From: Littorina saxatilis
Lineage: Eukaryota; Mollusca; Gastropoda; Littorinimorpha; Littorinidae
Length of the DNA: 64,000 nucleotides
Assembly (NCBI RefSeq): GCF_037325665.1
Contig: NC_090250.1
Location: 39,640,346-39,704,345 of the forward strand
Direction: 5' to 3'
Notes under the pieces: generated by a model
The model's database searches: none
What the model was told of the DNA's origin: nothing
The model's input: only the letters and a program-made list of their open reading frames with translations
In this document: positions 59,714 through 64,000 of the stretch, piece after piece
Position numbering within the stretch: position 1 is the stretch's first letter
Layout: the number at the start of each line of letters is the position of its first letter
Position numbers and translations under genes: made by a program

Positions 59714-61475
59714 GCACGCACATACACCACACCCTCGTCTCGATTCCCCCCTCTACGTTAAAACATTTAGTCAAAACTTGACTAAATGTAAAAAAGTCGC
59801 GTAAGGCGAAAATACAATATTTAGTCAAGTAGCTGTCGAACTCACAGAATGAAACTGAACGCAATGCAACGCAGCAAGACCGTATACTCGTGGTCCACCG
59901 CTCACGGCATAGGCAGTGAAATTGACAAGAAGAGCGGGGTAGTGGTTACGCTATGCTGCATAGCACGCTTTTCTGTACCTCTCTTCGTTTTAACTTTCTG
60001 AGCGTGTTTTTAATCCAAACATATCATATCTATATATTTTTGGAATCAGGAACCGACAAGGAATAAGATGAAAGTGTTTTTAAATTGATTTCGAAAAAAA
60101 AATTGATAATAATTTTTATATATTTAATTTTTAGAGCTTGTTTTTAATCCGAATATAACATATTTATATGTTTTTGGAATCAGCAAATGATGGAGAATAA
60201 GATAAACGTAAATTTGGATCGTTTTATAAATTATTTTTTTTTTTTACAATTTTCAGATTTTTAATGACCAAAGTCATTAATTAATTTTTAAGCCACCAAG
60301 CTGAAATGCAATACCGAACCCCGGACTTCGTCGAAGAGTACTTGACCAAAATTTCAACCAATTTGGTTGAAAAATGAGGGCGTGACAGTGCCGCCTCAAC
60401 TTTCACGAAAAGCCGGATATGACGTCATCAAAGACATTTATCAAAAAAATGAAAAAAACGTTCCGGGATTTCATACCCAGGAACTCTCATGTCAAATTTC
60501 ATAAAGATCGGTCCAGTAGTTTAGTTTGAATCGCTCTACACACACACACACACACGCACACACACACACACACACACGCACGCACATACACCACGACCCT
60601 CGTTTCGATTCCCCCTCGATGTTAAAATATTTAGTCAAAACTTGACTAAATATAAAAAGCAGTTTGCACAAAAAGAAATGTTCACTTCCTCTAGAATTCA
60701 GGGGGGAAATACCTCAACGCTAATTCTTCTGTAAGCCAGAATCTAAGAAAAACAAGTCGCGTAAGGCGAAAATACAATATTTAGTCAAGTAGCTGCCATT
60801 TTTCAGCAAGACCGTATACTCGTAGCATCGTCAGTCCACCGCTCATGGCAAAGGCAGTGAAATTGACAAGAAGAGCGGGGTAGTAGTTGCGCTAAGAAGG
60901 ATAGCACGCTTTTCTGTACCTCTCTTTGTTTTAACTTTCTGAGCGTGTTTTTAATCCAAACATATCAAATCTATATGTTTTTGGAATCAGGAACCGACAA
61001 GGAATAAGATGAAAGTGTTTTTAAATTGATTTGGACAATTTAATTTTGATAATAAATTTTATATATTTAATTTTCAGAGCTTGTTTTTAATCCGAATATA
61101 ACATATTTATATGTTTTTGGAATCAGCAAATGATGGAAAATAAGATAAACGTAAATTTGGATCGTTTTATAAATTTTTATTTTTTTTTACAATTTTCAGA
61201 TTTTTAATGACCAAAGTCATTAATTAATTTTTAAGCCACCAAGCTGAAATGCAATACCGAAGTCCGGGCTTCGTCGAAGATTACTTGACCAAAATTTCAA
61301 CCAATTTGGTTGAAAAATGAGGGCGTGACAGTGCCGCCTCAACTTTCACGAAAAGCCGGATATGACGTCATCAAAGACATTTATCAAAAAAATGAAAAAA
61401 ACGTTCGGGGATTTCATACCCAGGAACTCTCATGTCAAATTTCATAAAGATCGGTCCAGTAGTTTAGTCTGAATC

Positions 61476-61515
<40 letters not shown>

Positions 61516-63687
61516 TACGCACATATACACCACGACCCTCGTTTCGATTCCCCCTCGATGTTAAAATATTTAGTCAAAACTTGACTAAATATAAAAAGCT
61601 ACCAAAAATACTTGATTCGTTGATATCATCGTGAGGTAATTCCCTGCTTAATTTCTGACAGAGTTTTCAAACGTACACTTAATAATAATAATAATAATAA
61701 TTGTCAGTAAGTACTGGTGTCACATGACTGATGTGAACCAGTTGATTGGCTAATGGCGATGCGCTTAAATCTGTTAGCGCACTCCAAGAGTGCGCTAACT
61801 TTTCCACAGAGCGTATTCTTACGCCCTTTGCCAAAGCGAGACTGTACTCTCATCCTCAGAATTAATTAATGACATGTAGCTTATATTCTCCACAATACCA
61901 AATGACCATAAATTCCCTGCTTCTCAATTAAAGCAGAAGTGGGTTTTTTTTTTCTGACAGATTGCATGTGCCTGTGCCACAGTGGGACTCATCTAAAAGT
62001 AGAAGCCGCTGTGTTTCATCTCATTTTCGCTGACTTGCATAGATTCTTCTCATAATATGCCGTGTTAGTGGCATGTAACTTATCATCCACATTACCAAAT
62101 GATGAGTTAGTATACAATTCCCAGCGGCTAACAGAAAACACAAGTGTTATTCTGATAACGTACACAGCATTTGGAAGACTGATTCGATCGACTCTAGCAG
62201 ACTACACTGAAATACGACTGCATCAGTTCAGTAAATGAATGGTTTCCGAATTATTATTTCAAGGCAAGAACAATCGTAATCGAAAACGTGTAGGGTTCAG
62301 AACGTTCTTACCATATAATTCTGCCTTATTCGTGCAGACTCAGTGACAGTGCAGACTGCAGTGGTTCGATTGTTCTAGCCTAGCAGTAGCAGACGACATA
62401 AACCCCGCTCAGCAAATTAACATGTTGGGCAAATGTGAACGAAAAAACGATGGGGATATAATACGTGTAGGGTTCAGAGCATTCTTACCGTTCATATTTA
62501 GTATCAGACTCCCCGATGAGTGAAGATACAACACGAGATATATGCCACATTTATTTTGAAAATGTGCGAACTGTCGAGTCCTTCGTGGGGTAAGTCAATT
62601 CAAGGGGAGTCACTCCGCACAGTCAATCCATCGACGCTCGACTGAAGGTTTCGAATCGCGAATAATGAAGAGCACAGTCCTTTCTCCGAGTTCAAATGAG
62701 GTCTCTCTGAAAGATCATCACTGTTCAGCTATAACGCTACACTGGAATTTACCAACAGAAATTAAAATGCGTGTGACGAAAGCACGACACACTTGAGACA
62801 CCGGCCCACACAAAAGTAGATCTTACTGTACACGACCTGACCACACAGTTATGCCTATTCAAATGCGCGTAGCAAAGTGTGCGTTTGGAATCTTCTTTTT
62901 TCTATGGCGGTACTGACAATATCGTTATTGAAACAATCCCAGTGCACTAAGGGATTTATAGAGCAAATCTCGAAAATAATTATTGAACTCAGCGCTATGC
63001 GCTTCGTTCAATAATGAATTTTCTCGATTTGCTCTATAAATCCCTTAGTGCACTGGGATGTCTCAATAACTTAAATAATAATAAATGAGCATTTATATAG
63101 CGCAACATCATAACTTTACAATTATGCTCTTTGCGCTTGACACATTTAAAATTAAAACACAGTTATACAAGCATTTACATCTACATTCATAGTCGTAGGC
63201 TATTTGTACCTCAGTGTAATGATATAACACTGTTTTTCACATGACACCAGCCTGACTGACTTACTAAAATGAATGTCCACAGCTATAGTAACTACATGTA
63301 TTTAGGACATGATGGATTGATGCGCTATATGCATATACCCCCTTTTATCCTGTCCAATCCACTGATCTTTTGAGATCAGTGAGTCCAATCCCATCCCAAC
63401 GCACACAAAATCCCACTGTCATTCACAATAAATACGAACCTATAGTGACTCCAGGAACATAATTCATGCGGTTCAGAGCCTCGATGAACCACGTGACTGC
63501 TACGATGGACTGCAGGGATTCCATGACATAGTCACCGCACGCTCCCTTTTCAAGATCGTTGACGCTAAAGATGGCAGCGAAAGTGACGTTTCCGGGAATG
63601 ACGATGACGCTGTCGTGTGCGTCATCAGTGGTTTGACCGAGCGACAAGCAACAGAGAAGCAAGGCAACTTCGAAGATTCGCTGAAAC
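41950..63687 (-). CDS. Single-pass receptor with two tandem mGluR-type Venus flytrap domains
   Basis: Twelve exons join in one frame: 63687-63440, 56890-56777, 55706-55525, 52841-52641, 52040-51309, 50485-50159, 49847-49617, 47497-47405, 46688-45846, 44028-43901, 42985-42858 and 42287-41950. They give 1187 codons to TGA; only a start exon seems missing. Residues 1-20 complete a signal peptide ([13 protein letters not shown]). Flytrap 1 (about 25-535) has [30 protein letters not shown] and IGEWMNSQL. Flytrap 2 (about 545-1030) has [39 protein letters not shown] and [12 protein letters not shown] transmembrane helix (about 1042-1065) with RRRQR stop-transfer and a tail of about 112 residues follow. 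There is no NCD3G cysteine-rich domain, seven-helix bundle, kinase or cyclase. The family implies amino-acid-like ligand sensing at the cell surface; the ligand is unknown. Confidence 0.9.
42570..42667. repeat. (CT)n microsatellite
   Basis: An almost pure CT run of about 95 bp lies in the last receptor intron. Confidence 0.95.
43182..43498. mobile_element. MITE with CAGGGCCGGACC ends, C-rich
   Basis: The ends CAGGGCCGGACC and GGTCCGGCCCTG are inverted. The interior has GGGGTCCGGGGGCATGCTCC and a long C run. It shares this core with the element at 55164-55451. The end sequence suggests a hAT-like MITE, which is a family-level guess. Confidence 0.7.
44228..44411. repeat. (TAA)n plus a 115-bp dispersed segment
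   Basis: A TAA run of about 70 bp leads into AAATGAGCATTTATATAGCG and a segment that recurs almost unchanged at 63080-63196. It is probably a SINE or MITE end. Confidence 0.8.
44515..45700. mobile_element. Inverted pair of family B repeats around a TA tract
   Basis: A plus-strand copy (44515-45068) starts with a GT tract and CGCGATGCACGGCCAAAGTT and ends in CCCGGCGAAGCCGGG motifs. It is followed by about 60 bp of TA (45069-45127). A second copy in opposite orientation then runs to a CA tract at 45617-45680. The arms are about 560 bp each and lie in the intron between receptor exons 10 and 9. Confidence 0.85.
46719..47365. mobile_element. Cluster of MITE ends with ACAAACCCGACRGAG
   Basis: CGAAAATAACTCCGTCGGGT (46726) and its inverse (46845-46870) frame one short unit. 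Variants of CCATACAAACCCGAC recur at about 47055 and 47320 with GAATTCGTCT. At least two overlapping copies fill the intron between receptor exons 9 and 8. Confidence 0.65.
47997..49417 (+). mobile_element. TTAA MITE, family A, copy 3, split by a family 1 repeat
   Basis: TTAA lies at 47997-48000 and 49414-49417. The left part runs to ATAAGATTATTGAAA. The last AGCAAAAATGTAGAC part resumes at 49391. The interruption is a complete family 1 repeat. Confidence 0.88.
48513..49390 (+). mobile_element. 860-bp repeat, family 1, copy e, nested
   Basis: A full-length copy lies inside the family A MITE. The A-rich host site (GAAAAAAAGCAAAAATG in copy 2) lets the insertion point be read to within a few bases: family 1 begins at ACAAGTCGCG and ends in ATATAAAAA. 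Confidence 0.88.
49425..49490 (+). mobile_element. 3' fragment of the 21293-type SINE
   Basis: CCTGATATGGCCCTTCGTGG, then the GTTAAGC motif and (AAAC)n, match the tail of the SINE at 21293-21598. It is truncated at its 5' end, as expected for SINE copies made by reverse transcription. Confidence 0.75.
49915..50075. repeat. CA/CG-rich microsatellite
   Basis: CACACG and CA repeats lie between receptor exons 7 and 6. They start only about 65 bp from the exon 7 acceptor. Confidence 0.92.
50159..50485 (-). CDS. Receptor exon joining flytrap 1 to flytrap 2
   Basis: One 109-codon exon with acceptor ctgacag-like and donor gtaagc carries the last strand of flytrap 1 ([14 protein letters not shown] and a [10 protein letters not shown] cysteine cluster). 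It then carries the first strand and helix of flytrap 2 ([20 protein letters not shown], then [13 protein letters not shown]). The two domains are thus fused within one exon and are not two neighbouring genes. Confidence 0.9.
51028..51165. repeat. (CA)n microsatellite
   Basis: CA tract between receptor exons 6 and 5. The rest of this intron shows no further structure. Confidence 0.92.
52262..52450. repeat. CTGT/CT-rich simple repeat
   Basis: CTGTCTGT and CTCTGTCT repeats lie in the intron between receptor exons 5 and 4. Confidence 0.85.
52865..54840. repeat. 38-bp minisatellite, interrupted
   Basis: The unit is about GCACGCATGTCGGCTCAGAG then TTACGAACTGACATAATG. About fourteen units run from 52900 to 53399. 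Three lie at 53922-54050, and about eight diverged ones lie at 54495-54830. The interruptions are a SINE (53400-53921) and a T-rich segment (54055-54490). The repeat lies in the intron between receptor exons 4 and 3. Confidence 0.9.
53400..53921 (-). mobile_element. tRNA-derived SINE inserted in the 38-bp minisatellite
   Basis: On the minus strand the head has an A box (TGGCCGAGTGGTAACGC) and a B box (GAGTTCGACCC), and the tail ends in (ATTG)n. The direct repeat CAGAGTT, part of the minisatellite unit, lies on both sides (53393-53399 and 53922-53928). Confidence 0.88.
54955..55024. repeat. (ATG)n trinucleotide repeat
   Basis: About 22 units of GAT/ATG. Confidence 0.95.
55164..55451. mobile_element. 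MITE with CAGGGGCGGA ends
   Basis: The ends CAGGGGCGGATC and CGTCCGCCCCTG are inverted, and GATAC flanks both sides. The interior shares TAGGGGGGTCCGGGGGCATG with the element at 43182-43498, plus long G and C runs. Confidence 0.75.
55905..56285. repeat. 34-bp tandem repeat, about eleven copies
   Basis: The unit CACAAGTATGGTCATTATTT plus ACATCAAAACGCGt is repeated head to tail with almost no change. Because 34 is not a multiple of three and the unit has no plus-strand stop, an open frame cycles through all three phases. There are no spacers, so it is not a CRISPR array. Confidence 0.95.
56945..57180. mobile_element. Inverted-repeat element beside receptor exon 2
   Basis: GGCGAGT...CGCCGGGTTAGTAAAAACC...CAACTCGCCCGGCTGGCCAG on one side and CCGGGCCAGCAGTATTTCTG...TTACTCGCCCGGTTGGCGAG on the other are diverged copies of one motif. 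Parts are inverted. It starts only about 55 bp upstream of the exon 2 acceptor. The boundary and class are uncertain. Confidence 0.5.
57687..57772. repeat. (CA)n microsatellite
   Basis: Uninterrupted CA of about 43 units in the first receptor intron. Confidence 0.95.
58051..58720. mobile_element. Fold-back DNA element with 92-bp perfect inverted ends
   Basis: The arms 58051-58142 and 58629-58720 are perfect inverted repeats starting TATGGAACACGAAGAGGGTC and rich in CTCGAG. The direct repeat GCATAG lies at 58045-58050 and 58721-58726, a likely 6-bp target-site duplication. The interior has more CTCGAGCA repeats, then unrelated sequence including an ATG frame with a donor at about 58533-58449. 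Confidence 0.88.
58868..59793 (+). mobile_element. 860-bp repeat, family 1, copy f
   Basis: Full-length copy, with a CA tract of about 110 bp. Confidence 0.88.
59794..60658 (+). mobile_element. 860-bp repeat, family 1, copy g, abutting copy f
   Basis: It begins with AGTCGCGTAAGGCG directly after the TAAAAA end of copy f, so the two are head to tail without spacer. Confidence 0.88.
60753..61598 (+). mobile_element. 860-bp repeat, family 1, copy h
   Basis: It is almost full length. About 30 bp after TTTAGTCAAGTAGCTG, present in other copies, is missing. It is the third same-orientation copy within 2.8 kb. Confidence 0.88.
61599..62935. other. First receptor intron, no further gene seen
   Basis: It contains a short TAA tract at 61680-61700, a TTAGCGCACTC palindrome at about 61775-61800 and otherwise unassigned sequence. 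Motifs such as GTGTAGGGTTCAGA occur twice (about 62290 and 62466), suggesting an old repeat. Confidence 0.4.
62936..63052. repeat. Hairpin, arms about 45-50 bp
   Basis: ATCCCAGTGCACTAAGGGAT and the following TTATAGAGCAAATC are repeated in inverted form around a centre at about 62995. The size suggests a small MITE. Confidence 0.8.
63080..63196. repeat. 115-bp dispersed segment, second copy
   Basis: Almost identical to 44297-44411, including AGCGCAACATCATAACTTTA and GCATTTACATCTACATTCAT. The similarity suggests recent movement. Confidence 0.8.
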
Positions 63688-63837
63688 CTGTTTGACAAAA
63701 ACACAACGTGTTGTTGAAGAATATGTGAACTGTCTTCTGATTCATTTAGAAAGATAAACGAGCTTTCTAATGCTTCATTAACCAATGTCCGTTCGGATCG
63801 AGTATGCATGAGTCTTGTGTTTTTTTGCCATTTTTTG

Positions 63838-64000
63838 ACTCACATGCGAAGCAAAAGTGAGTCTATGTACTCACCCGAGTCGTCCGTCCGGCCGGCCGGA
63901 AAACTTTAACGTTGGATATTTCTTGGACAATATTCAGTCTATCAGTACCAAATTTGGCAAGATGGTGTATGATGACAAGGCCCCAAAAAACATACATAGC
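63838..64000 (+). mobile_element. Start of a dispersed repeat cut by the window edge
   Basis: GACTCACATGCGAAGCAAAA, GTGAGTCTATGTACTCACCC and CCGGCCGGCCGG precede ACCAAATTTGGCAAGATGG. I remember closely similar sequence as a common molluscan repeat, not verified. It lies just upstream of the first visible receptor exon. Confidence 0.5.

Noticed and set aside
63688-63809. Start of the receptor at the ATG near 63809
   Set aside because: It would place about 40 polar residues before the signal peptide, and a good acceptor (tttttgtcaaacag) lies at 63688, so the start is probably in an upstream exon.
1-64000. Endogenous retrovirus, LTR element or Polinton
   Set aside because: No long terminal repeats, capsid-, polymerase- or integrase-like frames were recognised anywhere in the window.

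Overview
The window is nuclear DNA from an animal with introns and many repeats, most likely a marine gastropod mollusc. This rests on short exons with GT/AG sites in long introns, a very high load of CA/GT microsatellites, tRNA-derived SINEs and TTAA-type MITEs, and one roughly 860-bp repeat present about eight times. That repeat looks like one I associate with periwinkle-type caenogastropods, but the match is memory and was not searched. No rRNA gene, functional tRNA gene, CRISPR array or bacterial operon was seen, and no convincing retrovirus, LTR element or Polinton.

Five host genes can be supported. (1) 2095-3687, minus: the 5' end of a gene I do not recognise (three coding exons, 81 residues). 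(2) 11134-20803, plus: a complete FAM47E-like gene of 10-11 exons, whose splice sites and reading frame close from ATG to stop. (3) 30675-33191, minus: a secreted lipocalin of the apolipoprotein D type, with two tandem 65-nt exons that can only be used one at a time. (4) 38363-41144: the C-terminal end of a fasciclin (FAS1) protein, in which one exon lies inverted relative to the three after it, although phase and protein sequence fit perfectly. (5) 41950-63687, minus: twelve exons joining into one 1187-codon reading frame for a receptor with two metabotropic-glutamate-type Venus flytrap domains in tandem, a single transmembrane helix and a short tyrosine/proline-rich tail. It has no seven-helix domain, no cysteine-rich domain, no kinase and no cyclase. 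This last gene is the most unusual thing in the window.

The rest is repeats, often nested: a SINE in a MITE in another MITE (20870-21878), a 2.7-kb TIR element splitting an 860-bp repeat (4790-7490), an 860-bp repeat inside a TTAA MITE (47997-49417), several large hairpins (26650-27147, 28785-29582, 44515-45700, 58051-58720), an interstitial telomeric tract inside a TIR element (13917-14183), and minisatellites with 15-, 34-, 38-, 52-, about 103- and about 118-bp units. In the FAM47E-like gene, repeat expansion has copied real splice sites: the exon 2 acceptor region is duplicated and the exon 3 donor region is repeated six times.

Layout: 1-3.7 kb unknown gene and repeats; 3.7-11.1 kb intergenic repeats; 11.1-20.8 kb FAM47E-like gene; 20.8-30.6 kb repeat-dense intergenic DNA; 30.7-33.2 kb lipocalin; 33.2-38.3 kb repeats; 38.3-41.1 kb FAS1 gene end; 41.9-63.7 kb double-flytrap receptor, with introns full of repeats. 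The genes do not form an obvious pathway. Lipocalin, FAS1 protein and receptor are all secreted or cell-surface proteins, which may be chance.
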